This document shows positions 1 to 8,315 of a stretch of DNA of 64,000 bases, in pieces. The notes beneath the pieces were generated by a model that did not search any database, was not told where the DNA came from, and saw nothing but the letters and a program-made list of their open reading frames with translations. Each line of letters opens with the position of its first letter. The first letter of the stretch is position 1. A program made the translations under genes and the position numbers. Origin of the DNA: Bradyrhizobium sp. CCGUVB1N3. GTDB lineage: Bacteria > Pseudomonadota > Alphaproteobacteria > Rhizobiales > Xanthobacteraceae. Location of the stretch: the NCBI RefSeq assembly GCF_024199925.1, contig NZ_JANADR010000001.1, forward strand, positions 9,117,501-9,181,500, written 5' to 3'.

Positions 1-309
1 CGCCGGCACCAGGGTAAAATGCTGGTAGACCATGCCGAGCCCGAGCGCGTGCGCGTCCTTTGGATTGCCGATCGCCTGCTGGCGGCCGCCGATCAGGATG
101 TCGCCTTCGGTGGCGTGGTAGTAGCCCATGATGCATTTGACGAGCGTCGACTTGCCCGCGCCGTTCTCGCCGAGCAGCGCGTGGAAGGAGCCGGGACGCA
201 CCTTCAGCTCGACATTGTCCAGCGCCAGGAAATCGCCGAAGCGCATGGTCATGGCGAGCGCGTCGACGCCGAAGGCGCCACTCGGCGGTGGTATTTCGCC
301 GATGATCAC
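1..309 (-). CDS. ABC transporter ATP-binding protein, N-terminal part (runs off the window)
   Basis: Only the first 103 residues are inside the window. Seen: a Walker A motif GENGAGKST at residues 47-55 and a Q-loop ([10 protein letters not shown]96), in the order expected for an ABC ATPase of the sugar/nucleoside (YufO/NupO-like) type that pairs with BMP-family binding proteins. The GTG start overlaps the TGA of the upstream cysteine hydrolase by four bases (GTGA), so translation is probably coupled. It is the likely motor for the two permeases and the binding protein encoded upstream on the same strand. The C-terminal half, including the second ATPase domain usual in this family, cannot be seen. 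Confidence 0.9.
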   Translation of the reverse strand, partial: MIIGEIPPPSGAFGVDALAMTMRFGDFLALDNVELKVRPGSFHALLGENGAGKSTLVKCIMGYYHATEGDILIGGRQQAIGNPKDAHALGLGMVYQHFTLVPA

Positions 310-989
310 GAGATCGCCCCGATCAGGGCGTCGGAGGTCGCTACCGCGCCAAAGACGCCGCCCTGCATCTTGATCATCTTCAGCGCGTGGTCGTGGTTGC
401 CCTTGTCGGTCGCGCCGCAGCAATCGTGCAGCAGCACGCATTCGAAGCCGCGGTCGTTGGCCTCGCGCATGGTGGTGTGGACGCAGACGTCGGTGGTGAT
501 GCCTGTGAGCACGATGTTCTCGATGCCGCGCACGCGCAGGATCAGTTCGAGATCGGTGGCGCAGAACGAACCCTTGCCGGGCTTGTCGATGATGGGTTCG
601 CCCGGCATCGGTGCAAGCTCGGGGATGATCTCCCAGCCGGGCTCGCCGCGCACGAGAATGCGACCGCATGGGCCGGGATCGCCGATCCCGGCGCCGATCT
701 GCCGCGAGCGCCAGCGCTTGTTGGCGGGCAGATCGGAGAGATCGGGGCGATGGCCTTCACGGGTATGGATGATGTGGAAGCCCTGCTTGCGCATCACCGC
801 GAGCAGCTTCTTGATCGGCTCGATCGGGGCCCGCGTCAGCGAGAGATCGTAGCCCATCTTGTCGACATAGCCGCCGACGCCGCAGAAATCGGTCTGCATG
901 TCGATGATGACGAGCGCTGTGTTCTCCGGTCGCAGATCGCCGTTATAGGGCCAGGCATAAGGCTCGGACTTGATATGGCGCTCGGGCAT
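306..989 (-). CDS. biuH: Biuret-hydrolase-like cysteine hydrolase (isochorismatase superfamily)
   Basis: 227 residues. It should hydrolyse a small amide; the closest enzyme I recognise is the rhizobial biuret amidohydrolase BiuH, which makes allophanate and ammonia in cyanuric acid breakdown. Seen: the Asp-Lys-Cys triad of the superfamily as D30 (IIDMQTDF), K136 (IDKPGKGSF) and C169 (TTDVCV), with a constant six-residue offset from the BiuH positions as I remember them (36/142/175). The segments around them ([29 protein letters not shown]) look BiuH-like. It sits between the permease and ATPase genes of a BMP-type importer, suggesting that the imported compound is its substrate or precursor. 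Ureidoacrylate or another ureide amide is an alternative substrate. Confidence 0.82.
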   Translation of the reverse strand: MPERHIKSEPYAWPYNGDLRPENTALVIIDMQTDFCGVGGYVDKMGYDLSLTRAPIEPIKKLLAVMRKQGFHIIHTREGHRPDLSDLPANKRWRSRQIGAGIGDPGPCGRILVRGEPGWEIIPELAPMPGEPIIDKPGKGSFCATDLELILRVRGIENIVLTGITTDVCVHTTMREANDRGFECVLLHDCCGATDKGNHDHALKMIKMQGGVFGAVATSDALIGAIS

Positions 990-1009
990 TGTTGGCTCTC
1001 TGCGGCTCT

Positions 1010-1058
1010 AGCGCATGATCCGGAAAAGCGTGCAGCGGTTTTCCGACAAGATCATGCT
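1010..1058. repeat. Rhizobiales intergenic palindromic repeat
   Basis: Nested inverted repeat: GCATGATC (1013-1020) pairs with GATCATGC (1050-1057), and CGGAAAA (1021-1027) with TTTTCCG (1039-1045). The sequence resembles a palindromic repeat scattered between genes in many Bradyrhizobium and Rhizobium genomes. A related but diverged block lies at 18660-18757. Confidence 0.7.
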
Positions 1059-1072
1059 CAAACAAAAGGAGC

Positions 1073-1102
1073 TAAGGCGCGATGATCATTCATCGCGCCT
1101 TA
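1073..1102. terminator. Perfect 13-bp stem-loop at the end of the permease gene
   Basis: Arms 1073-1085 (TAAGGCGCGATGA) and 1090-1102 are perfect complements around a 4-nt loop. The permease stop codon TAA lies inside one arm. There is no long T-run, so it may attenuate or protect the 3' end rather than fully stop transcription before the cysteine hydrolase gene. Confidence 0.6.
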
Positions 1103-2026
1103 ACGGGTGATCGACAATTCGGCCGGCGCGCCCGTCAGCGTGCGCTTCGGCGAGCAGGTGATGATCATGATCGCCAGCGTCAGGATGTAGGGCGCGGCGT
1201 TGAAGAGGTGATAGCCGGAGGTGACGCCGACCGATTGCAGCGCCGGTCCGAGCGCTGCGGCGCCGCCGAAGGCGAGCGAGGCCCACAGGCACAGCATCGG
1301 ATCCCAGCGCGCGAAGATCACGAGCGCGACCGCGGTGATGCCCTGGCCGGAGGACAGGCCCTCGTTCCAGCTTCCGGGATAGAACAGCGACAGGAACGAG
1401 CCGCCGATGCCGGCGAGGAAGCCGCCGACCATGGTGGCGCGCAGCCGAATCAGGAGCACGGAATGGCCCATGGCGCGCGCAGCGTCCGAGCTTTCGCCGG
1501 CGGTGCGGATGAGCAGGCCCCAGCGCGTTGTGCGGAACGCCCAGTGGAGGATCGGCGCGAGCGCGACGCCGATCAGGAACATGACGTTGATGCGCAGCGC
1601 CGCCCGGACCTGCGGGATATCGCTCCACCAGCCGAAATCGATCGCGGGCAGCCGCGGCGCGGTCGGCTCGATCAGCGGCTTGCCGAGATAGAAGGCGAGG
1701 CCCGTGCCGAACAGCATCAGCGCGATGCCGACCGCGATGTCGTTGACGCGCGGCAGCGAGCAGATTCCGGCATGCAGCGCGCCGAGAAGCGCGCCGGTGA
1801 CGCCCGCGGCGAGCACGCCAAGCCAGGGCGAGCCCGAGAGATAGGAGATGCCATAGGCGCTCATCGCGCCCATCACCAGCGTACCTTCAAGGCCGAGATT
1901 GATGCGACCGGAACGCTCGGTGATGCATTCCCCCAGGCTCACGAACAGGAATGGCGTGGAGACGCGAATGGCGCCGCCGAACACGGCGAGCGGAACGGTC
2001 CAGAGTCCGATCGAGCCATCTGCCAT
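1100..2026 (-). CDS. ABC transporter permease, second subunit (BMP/nucleoside type)
   Basis: 308 residues, strongly hydrophobic, with the signature ITERSGRINLGLEGTLVMGA of the BPD_transp_2 permeases that work with BMP-family binding proteins (NupQ/YufQ-like). The ATG at 2026 was chosen because it follows the TGA of the upstream permease by one base; a longer reading frame upstream lies inside that gene. It forms the inner-membrane channel together with the 2028-3140 product. Substrates of this class are purine nucleosides or related heterocycles. A strong stem-loop covers its stop codon. Confidence 0.88.
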   Translation of the reverse strand: MADGSIGLWTVPLAVFGGAIRVSTPFLFVSLGECITERSGRINLGLEGTLVMGAMSAYGISYLSGSPWLGVLAAGVTGALLGALHAGICSLPRVNDIAVGIALMLFGTGLAFYLGKPLIEPTAPRLPAIDFGWWSDIPQVRAALRINVMFLIGVALAPILHWAFRTTRWGLLIRTAGESSDAARAMGHSVLLIRLRATMVGGFLAGIGGSFLSLFYPGSWNEGLSSGQGITAVALVIFARWDPMLCLWASLAFGGAAALGPALQSVGVTSGYHLFNAAPYILTLAIMIITCSPKRTLTGAPAELSITR

Positions 2027-2027
2027 C

Positions 2028-3140
2028 TCAGGACTTCCCCTTGAGAAAACCGATGCGGCCGTAAAGCGCATCGCTTGCCAGCACGAAGACGAAGATGATG
2101 CCCTGAAGCACCAGTACGGACGCATCGGGCAGCCCCAGACGGCGCTGCAACAGCCCGCCACTGGCGCTGATGCCGCCGAGCAGGATCGCGACCGGAATGA
2201 TCGCAAGCGGATTTTGCCGCGCGAGGAAGGCGACCAGGATGCCGGTGAAGCCGTAGCCGGCGGCGAGATTGGCATTGGTGCGGCCCTGCACGGCCGCGAC
2301 CTCGACCATGCCCGCGAGCCCCGCCGCACCACCGGCGAGGAAGCAGATCGTGAGGATCAGCTTGTTGACGCCGAGGCCCACGATCTTCGCGGCGCGGATG
2401 TTGCCGCCGGCAACCCGCGCGGCGAAGCCGAACACGGTGTGGTAGATCAGGATGTAGGCCGCGATTGCGGCGACCAGGCCAAAGACCAGCCCCCAATGCA
2501 CGTCGGTGCCGGGGATGCTGCCGATCATGTTGGCCGCGCCGATCTCGCGCGTCGACGGCTTGTTGAGGCTCGCAGGGTCGCGCATCACGCCTTCGACGAG
2601 ATGGTTGAGGATGGCGAGTGCGATATAGACGAGCAGGAGGCTCGAGATCGTCTCGTTGACGCCGCGATATTGCCGCAGGGCGCCGGACAGCATGATCCAC
2701 AGTCCGCCGCCGATCACGCCGGCGCAGACCATCGCAATCTGGACCACGAGCGGCGTTGCGCCTTGCAACGCCAGCGCCGCGCTGGTTGCCGACAGCGCGC
2801 CGATCAGGAGCGCGCCTTCGCCGCCGATGATGACCATGCCGAGCTGCGCCGGCAGGGCCGTACAGAGCGCGGTGAGGACGAGCGGCGCGGCGCGCGTCAG
2901 CGTGTTCTGCCAGGAGAACCAGGTGCCGAACGCGCCCTGGTACATGTAGAAATAGAGGTCGAGCGGGTTCTTGCCGAACAGCGCGACGAAGATGCCGAAC
3001 GCGGCGAGCGCGCCGACCAGCGCCGCGCCCGGGATCAGGATGTACTCGATGCTCGTGCCGTGGCGCTGGAGGAAGCCCGCGTCAACGGCCGGGGCGACGG
3101 CCCCGACCGCTTCGACGGGATCCGCCGCTTCCGTTGTCAC
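2028..3140 (-). CDS. ABC transporter permease, first subunit (BMP/nucleoside type)
   Basis: 370 residues with about eight to ten hydrophobic segments and the conserved stretches GGEGALLIGA, RGVNETISSLLLVYIA and GYGFTGILVAFLARQNPL typical of NupP/YufP-like permeases. The GTG start overlaps the TGA of the binding-protein gene by four bases (GTGA) and its own stop is one base from the next permease start, so the three form a tightly coupled operon. The N-terminus has a short cytoplasmic, Glu/Pro-rich lead before the first membrane segment. Inferred role: uptake of a purine, nucleoside or s-triazine-related nitrogen compound. Confidence 0.88.
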   Translation of the reverse strand: MTTEAADPVEAVGAVAPAVDAGFLQRHGTSIEYILIPGAALVGALAAFGIFVALFGKNPLDLYFYMYQGAFGTWFSWQNTLTRAAPLVLTALCTALPAQLGMVIIGGEGALLIGALSATSAALALQGATPLVVQIAMVCAGVIGGGLWIMLSGALRQYRGVNETISSLLLVYIALAILNHLVEGVMRDPASLNKPSTREIGAANMIGSIPGTDVHWGLVFGLVAAIAAYILIYHTVFGFAARVAGGNIRAAKIVGLGVNKLILTICFLAGGAAGLAGMVEVAAVQGRTNANLAAGYGFTGILVAFLARQNPLAIIPVAILLGGISASGGLLQRRLGLPDASVLVLQGIIFVFVLASDALYGRIGFLKGKS

Positions 3141-4246
3141 GAAGTCGCTCCGATCACGCCTTCGACGAGATAGTCCATCTTCTCGAGCTCGGGATCCTGC
3201 TGGCCGCGCTCGGTGCCGGCTGCGATCACCGTCTTGCCCTTGTTGTCCGTGATCGGACCCTTGAAGATGACGTAGTTGCCGGCGGTGAGCTTGGCCTTGA
3301 TGTCGTCGGCATGCTTGCGCGCTTCCGCGGACACCGCTTCGCCGTAAGGCGAGACCTTGACGATCTCTTCCTTGAGGCCGCCGCGGTAGAAGTTCGGGAT
3401 CTCCTGACCCGCGGCGATCATCTTGACGAATTTGGGATAGAGCGCCTCCCAATTCCACTCGGCGCCGGTGAGATACGCCTTGGGCGCCAGCGCCGACTGG
3501 TTGCAGTGATAGCCGCACACCATCGCGCCGCGTCGCGCGGCGTTCTCGACCATGGTCTTCGGACCGTCGACATGGCAGGTCAGCACATCGACGCCCTGGT
3601 CGATCAGGCTGTTGGTGGCCTCGGCTTCCTTGACCGGCATCGACCAGTCGCCGGTGAAGATCACCTGCGTGGTTGCCTTCGGATTGGCCAACCGCGCGCC
3701 GAGCGTGAAGGCGTTGATGTTGCGCAGCACCTGTGGGATCGGCTTTGCCGCGACGAAGCCGAGCTTGCCGCTCTTGCTCGTGTGGCCCGCGACGATGCCG
3801 GAGATGTACTGGGCTTCGTCGATATAGCCGAAATAGCTGCCGGCGTTCTTCGGGTCCTTGTCGGTCCAGAGGCCGCCGCAGTGCTCGAAGCGCAGCTTGG
3901 GGTACTTGGTCGCCATCTTGACCATGTGCGGATTGAAGTAGCCGAACGAGGTCGGGAAGAGCAGGGTGGCGCCGTCGAGGTTGATCATGGACTCGATGGT
4001 CTTCTCGACCGCATCGGTCTCCGGCACCTTCTCTTCCTCGACGACCTTCAGGCCCGGAATCTTCTTCAGCGCCGCCGCGCCCTGCGCGTGCGCCTGGTTG
4101 TAGCCATAGTCGTCGCGCGAGCCGACATAGATGAAGCCGATCGTCGTTTCGGCCGCGAAAGCCGGGCGGACACCGACCGCCGCTCCCAAGGAGAGCGCCG
4201 CGCTACCCTGCAACAAATGCCGTCGTGAAATCCTGCCAAAATCCAT
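3137..4246 (-). CDS. BMP-family ABC transporter substrate-binding protein (Tat-exported)
   Basis: 369 residues. The N-terminus MDFGRISRRHLLQGSAALSL has a twin-arginine motif (SRRHLL) followed by a hydrophobic stretch and an AFA cleavage site near residue 31, so it is probably exported by Tat to the periplasm. The mature part begins TTIGFIYVGSRDDYGYNQAH, the pattern of BMP/Med-type binding proteins (PF02608-like). No lipobox cysteine is visible. The ATG at 4246 is preceded by AGGGAGAA at good spacing. First gene of an operon with two permeases, a biuret-hydrolase-like enzyme and the ATPase; the ligand is unproven but context favours a purine or ureide. Confidence 0.9.
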   Translation of the reverse strand: MDFGRISRRHLLQGSAALSLGAAVGVRPAFAAETTIGFIYVGSRDDYGYNQAHAQGAAALKKIPGLKVVEEEKVPETDAVEKTIESMINLDGATLLFPTSFGYFNPHMVKMATKYPKLRFEHCGGLWTDKDPKNAGSYFGYIDEAQYISGIVAGHTSKSGKLGFVAAKPIPQVLRNINAFTLGARLANPKATTQVIFTGDWSMPVKEAEATNSLIDQGVDVLTCHVDGPKTMVENAARRGAMVCGYHCNQSALAPKAYLTGAEWNWEALYPKFVKMIAAGQEIPNFYRGGLKEEIVKVSPYGEAVSAEARKHADDIKAKLTAGNYVIFKGPITDNKGKTVIAAGTERGQQDPELEKMDYLVEGVIGATS

Positions 4247-4632
4247 TGGATTCTCCCTTGGCGGGTGGACCGCCCCTCTCTCCTGGCCATCGCCGGTCTG
4301 GCGCAGCCGGAACAGGATGTCGCAAGCTTCGTGCCAGAGGTTATCGAGCAAGCATGCGCACCTAACTTATTGTAAAATAACGGATATATTTCGAGTTCGA
4401 ATCTTGGGCAGATGACGCTGAGATTAAATTATAGGCAGTATAACGACATTGTATGCAAGGTAGTTAAGCAACGTTAACCGGGCTCCCAGCGGTTCTCCGA
4501 TGTGCCGGGTGGCCTGCCGGCCCGGCATTCATGCTAACCAGTCCGCGAGTCGGACCTGCGCGTAAGCCGTGCGCTGGCCCGAACTTGTATCGATGGTCAT
4601 CGGGCCTCGCTTGAGCGGTTGCGGCCTGCAGG
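4247..4632. promoter_or_regulatory. Divergent promoter region between importer operon and M20 amidohydrolase
   Basis: 386 bases without a gene. The middle (about 4360-4480) is strikingly AT-rich for this genome. On the minus strand a perfect TATAAT hexamer lies at 4433-4428, a candidate -10 for the importer operon; the -35 is not clear. Short inverted repeats such as TTATTGTAAAATAA (about 4368-4381) could be operators. The remaining part near 4500-4630 shows nothing. Confidence 0.45.
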
Positions 4633-5913
4633 ATGGAAAGTTTGCGCGAGATGGCTCCTGGTATCGCCGTTCAAAATGGCTCGCTCGGCGAGGAGATCGT
4701 ACGTCGCATCAATGAACTCGGTTCCATCTCGGAAGATGCGGACAAGCTCACACGGATCTATCTCAGCAAGGAATTGCGCACCGCCGCCGATCTCATCCTC
4801 GGCTGGATGCGCGAGGCCGGCATGCGCGTCCATCTCGATGCGATCGGCAATGTCTGCGGCCGCTACGAAGGCGAGCGGCCGGGCTTGCCGTGCCTGATGC
4901 TGGGCTCGCACTACGACACCGTGCGCGATGCCGGCAAATGGGACGGTCCGTTAGGTGTGATCACGGCGATTGCCTGTGTGGCCGAGCTGAACCGGCGAGG
5001 CAAACGCCTGCCGTTCGCGATCGAGGTCATCGGCTTTGCCGACGAGGAGGGCGTGCGCTTTGCGTCCACCCTGCTCGGCAGCCGCGCGGTCGCCGGCACC
5101 TTCGACGAGAGCGTGTTGAACACGCGCGATCGCGACGGCGTCTCGATGCGCGATGCGCTCGTGCAGTTAGGCCTCGATCCCGATCACATCGGCGCGGCCG
5201 CGCGGACGCGGCGCGAGCTGCTGGCCTATCTCGAGCTGCACATCGAGCAGGGACCGGTGCTGGAAGCGCAAGATCTCCCGGTCGGCGTCGTCAGCGCGAT
5301 CGCCGGCGCGACGCGGCTCGCCGCGCGTCTGACCGGCATGGCCGGCCATGCCGGTACCGTGCCGATGGCACTGCGTCGCGACGCGCTGGCGGGTGCGGCC
5401 GAATGCATCGCTGTGATCGAGCAGTTCTGCCGCACCGATGAGGGCGGGCTCGTCGGCACCGTCGGCTACATCCACGCAAAACCCGGCGCGACCAACGTCA
5501 TTCCCGGCGAAGTGTCGTTCACCATCGACATGCGCGCGCCGACCGATATGCATCGCAAGCGCGCGGTCGCCGACATCGTCCGCCAGATCGAGGCGATCGC
5601 CAGGCGCCGGAAGCTTGCGCTCCAGCTCGACGTCACCCACGAGAACCGCACCGCGCCGTGCGCGCCCTGGCTGAAGGACCAGATCGCGCAGGCGATCGCC
5701 GCGGAGGGATTTGCCGTCTTCGAACTCCCGAGCGGCGCCGGCCATGATGGCATGGCCATGATCGACATCGCCGACGTCGGCATGATCTTCGTCCGCTGCC
5801 GCGGCGGCGTCAGCCATCACCCCGACGAGCATGTCGAGCACGCGGACGCCGACGCCGGCGCGCGCGTGCTGCTCGGGGTGATCGAGAATTTTCAGCCACG
5901 GGAAGGTGGCTGA
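4633..5913 (+). CDS. M20-family amidohydrolase (allantoate amidohydrolase / N-carbamoyl-amino-acid hydrolase type)
   Basis: 426 residues, the usual length for the AllC/hydantoinase-carbamoylase branch. Metal-ligand motifs are present in order: GSHYDTV (H93), KWDGPLGV (D104), ADEEGVRF (E138/E139), ELHIEQGP (H203) and GVSHHPDE near the C-terminus. The lid/dimerisation domain lies between roughly residues 215 and 330. Such enzymes cleave N-carbamoyl groups, releasing CO2 and ammonia, as in purine (allantoate) or pyrimidine breakdown. It is divergent from the BMP importer and near adenine deaminase and a purine permease, which favours a ureide substrate. It ends 52 bases before the convergent dctA gene. 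Confidence 0.85.
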   Translation: MESLREMAPGIAVQNGSLGEEIVRRINELGSISEDADKLTRIYLSKELRTAADLILGWMREAGMRVHLDAIGNVCGRYEGERPGLPCLMLGSHYDTVRDAGKWDGPLGVITAIACVAELNRRGKRLPFAIEVIGFADEEGVRFASTLLGSRAVAGTFDESVLNTRDRDGVSMRDALVQLGLDPDHIGAAARTRRELLAYLELHIEQGPVLEAQDLPVGVVSAIAGATRLAARLTGMAGHAGTVPMALRRDALAGAAECIAVIEQFCRTDEGGLVGTVGYIHAKPGATNVIPGEVSFTIDMRAPTDMHRKRAVADIVRQIEAIARRRKLALQLDVTHENRTAPCAPWLKDQIAQAIAAEGFAVFELPSGAGHDGMAMIDIADVGMIFVRCRGGVSHHPDEHVEHADADAGARVLLGVIENFQPREGG

Positions 5914-5924
5914 GCTTGACGTGA

Positions 5925-5962
5925 CTTCGCTTCACCTTGCCCCGCTTGCGGGGAGAGGCGAA
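5925..5962. terminator. Two-step hairpin between convergent genes
   Basis: CCCCGC-TT-GCGGGG (5940-5953) nested inside CTTCGC...GCGAAG, placed between the 3' ends of the amidohydrolase and the convergent carrier gene. Probably a bidirectional terminator; no T-run is obvious. Confidence 0.5.
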
Positions 5963-5965
5963 GAA

Positions 5966-7285
5966 CTACCCCGCCGTCACGTCCACCGTCTCGCCGCCGT
6001 CCAGCACCTGCGCCGCCTTGGCGCGGTCGAGATCGCCTTCCCAGGCGGCGACCACGACGGTGGCAACGCAATTGCCGATGAGGTTGCCGACGGCGCGCGC
6101 CATGCCGATGAACCAGTCGACCGAGAGCACCAGCACGAGACCGATCGCGGGAATGCTCGGCACGGCGTTCAGCGTCGCCGCCAGGATCACGATCGCCGAG
6201 CCCGGCACGCCGTGGGTGCCTTTCGATGTGATCAGGGACACGCCGAGCACCAGCAGGAGATCGCCGAAGGATAGTGGCGTGTTGGTTGCCTGCGCGATGA
6301 AGACCACCGCAAGTGTCAGGTAGATCGAGAACGCATCGAGGTTGAAGGAATAGCCGGTCGGGATCACGAGACCGACCACGGAATCCTTCACGCCCATCCG
6401 CTCGAGCTTCTTCATGATCTGCGGCAGCACGGCGTCGGAAGACGCGGTCGCGAGCACGATAGTCAGCTCCTCGCGCAGGTAAGCGAGGAATTTGAGAATA
6501 TTGATTCCGGCAAGCGCCATCACGCCGCCGAGCACGCCGAGCACGAAGATGCCGACCGAGACGTAGAACAGCATCACCAGCGAGACGAGCTGCTTCAGCG
6601 AACCGACGCCGTACTTGCCGACGGTGTAGGCGACCGCGCCGAGCACGCCGAGCGGGGCGGCCCGCACGATCAGCCCCATGACGCGGAACAGCACGGTGGA
6701 TGCCGCATCGATGAAGGTGGTGACGAGCTTGCCCTTCTCGCCGCCGACCAGCGCAAGGCCGACGCCGAATAGCACCGCGAAGAACAGCACCTGGAGCACG
6801 TCGTTGCGCGACAGTGCATCGAACGAGGTCGACGGGATCACGTTGAGCAGGAAAGCGCCGATGCCCGCGCCTTGCAGCTTGTGCGCGTTGTCAGCGTAGG
6901 TGTTGAGCGCCTTGGCGTCCAGCGTCGAGGGATCGATGTTCATGCCGTGACCGGGGCCGAAGACGTAGGCGAGGATGAGGCCGACCACGAGCGCCACCGT
7001 CGTCATCGCCTCGAAATAGACCAGCGCCTTGACGCCCACCCGGCCGACTTTCTTGAGATCGCCGGCACCGGCAATGCCGTGCACGACCACGCAGAACACG
7101 ATCGGCGCCACGATCATCGAGATCAGCTTGAGGAAGGCGTCGCTGAGGATCTTGAGGCTGATGGCGAAGTCCGGGACGGTCACGCCCAGGATGATGCCGA
7201 GCACCAGCGCCGCCAGAACCTGGACGAACAATGAGGTGTAAAGCGGCTTCGGCTCGGCGGCCGGCGCCGCGGTGATGGTCGACAT
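5966..7285 (-). CDS. dctA: DctA-type C4-dicarboxylate:cation symporter
   Basis: 439 residues of the DAACS (SDF) symporter family. Visible motifs: LIKMI-like LKLISMIVAPIVFC, GRVGVKALVYFEAMTT, a serine-rich re-entrant loop ATASSDAVLPQ, PTGYSFNLDA in the transport core and GTHGVPGSA in the second hairpin. The Met-Asn-x-Asp-Pro segment after the second helix resembles DctA. Imports succinate, fumarate or malate, the carbon source of bacteroids; glutamate or aspartate cannot be excluded, since the usual DRF segment reads SVDWFIGMAR. ATG at 7285 with GGGGGAG upstream; a longer frame upstream has no such signal. Confidence 0.87.
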   Translation of the reverse strand: MSTITAAPAAEPKPLYTSLFVQVLAALVLGIILGVTVPDFAISLKILSDAFLKLISMIVAPIVFCVVVHGIAGAGDLKKVGRVGVKALVYFEAMTTVALVVGLILAYVFGPGHGMNIDPSTLDAKALNTYADNAHKLQGAGIGAFLLNVIPSTSFDALSRNDVLQVLFFAVLFGVGLALVGGEKGKLVTTFIDAASTVLFRVMGLIVRAAPLGVLGAVAYTVGKYGVGSLKQLVSLVMLFYVSVGIFVLGVLGGVMALAGINILKFLAYLREELTIVLATASSDAVLPQIMKKLERMGVKDSVVGLVIPTGYSFNLDAFSIYLTLAVVFIAQATNTPLSFGDLLLVLGVSLITSKGTHGVPGSAIVILAATLNAVPSIPAIGLVLVLSVDWFIGMARAVGNLIGNCVATVVVAAWEGDLDRAKAAQVLDGGETVDVTAG

Positions 7286-7624
7286 GGTGGACTCCCCCGG
7301 TTTGACGCGTCTTGGACGCCAAAAGGGAGCAACAACCGTGCCAGATTGCCGCGGCTTAGGGCCGAAGATCCGGCTTTTTTGGGCCGTGTCCACGGCCGCT
7401 GTCCGCAACGACGGCTTCGCTGTGCCCGCAGCCGATGCTCCGGCGCCCCAACCGTGACGAGCCGCAGAGCGGCGAAGGGCAAGGGCGACCCGCGGGGCTT
7501 TGATCCTTCGAGACGCGCGCTCCGCGCTTCCCGGTTTGCGGAGGCGAAACATGCAGTGGCATCGACGCCCATTGTTGCGGCGCGGGGTGCCTCAAATCTC
7601 GCCTTGACCGTCGAAATCGCCGAA
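7286..7624. other. Intergenic region between dctA and the TetR gene
   Basis: About 340 bases without a convincing gene. It must hold the divergent promoters. TTGACC at 7604-7609 is a possible -35 for the TetR gene, but a matching -10 was not found. Confidence 0.4.
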
Positions 7625-7640
7625 TGTCAGACTTATGACA
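7625..7640 (+). promoter_or_regulatory. Candidate TetR operator
   Basis: TGTCA (7625-7629) and TGACA (7636-7640) form an inverted repeat with a 6-base spacer that touches the ATG of the TetR gene. The position suits autorepression; the assignment is inference. Confidence 0.4.
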
Positions 7641-8302
7641 TGAGTACAGCCAAGCGACGCGAGCCGAGCCTACGCGATGAATATGCCGAGATGACGCGGC
7701 AGCGCATCGTTGCGGCCTTTGTCGAGACGCTGGAGGACGAGGCGGCCGACGACATCTCGATGGCAGCGGTCGCCAAGCGCGCCAAGGTCGCCGAGCGGAC
7801 CATCTATCGCCACTTCAAGACCCGCGCGGAGCTGTTTGCGGCCGCGGGTGAGTGGATCGAGAGCAACGTCTTCAGCTACATTCCCTTCACCTCGCCCGAC
7901 GAGCTGCCGGATATTTTCCGCAAGCTGTGCAAGCGGTTCGACCATCATCCGCATCTGGCGCGGGCCATTGCAATGACGCGGGCCGGGCGCCGAGTGCGTG
8001 CCGGCTTCCGGCGTCACCTGATCGAGCAGCATCGCAAGGCGATGGCGCCGCTGGTCCGGCATCTGCCCGCGAAGGAGGTCCGCCAGGCGGAGGCGCTCGC
8101 TTCGTATCTGAACAACGTGCTGGCCTGGAATGCGATGCGCGAGGATTTCGGCATGTCCAGCACTGATGTCGCCGACGCGATCGAGTGGGCGCTCACGACT
8201 CTTTTGAAGGATGTTCGTCAGCGCGATGCTGCGGCGGCGCGCAGCGGCAAGGCCGGCAAATCGCCGCGAAAGCGAACCGTGGCTGCGAAAGAGCCGGCGT
8301 AG
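7640..8302 (+). CDS. TetR/AcrR-family transcriptional regulator
   Basis: 220 residues. The N-terminal HTH is clear: RQRIVAAFVETLED followed by ISMAAVAKRAKVAERTIYRHF at roughly residues 33-55. The ligand domain is not diagnostic, and the C-terminus is a Lys/Arg/Ala-rich tail. The ATG at 7640 starts the recognisable domain about ten residues before helix 1; there is little room for a Shine-Dalgarno, so the mRNA may be leaderless or nearly so. It lies 13 bases upstream of the adenine deaminase gene on the same strand and probably controls ade plus the purine permease, perhaps in response to a purine. Confidence 0.88.
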   Translation: MSTAKRREPSLRDEYAEMTRQRIVAAFVETLEDEAADDISMAAVAKRAKVAERTIYRHFKTRAELFAAAGEWIESNVFSYIPFTSPDELPDIFRKLCKRFDHHPHLARAIAMTRAGRRVRAGFRRHLIEQHRKAMAPLVRHLPAKEVRQAEALASYLNNVLAWNAMREDFGMSSTDVADAIEWALTTLLKDVRQRDAAAARSGKAGKSPRKRTVAAKEPA

Positions 8303-8315
8303 AGTGAGGCATGTC

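Noticed and set aside
1899..3173. Long plus-strand frame (424 codons) opposite the permease genes
   Set aside because: Arg/Glu/Asp/His-rich translation with no domain, exactly antisense to two clear permeases; a GC-bias shadow.
4360..4420. Possible tRNA T-arm (GAGTTCGAATCTTGG)
   Set aside because: No acceptor or anticodon arms around it; lies in the AT-rich divergent promoter region.
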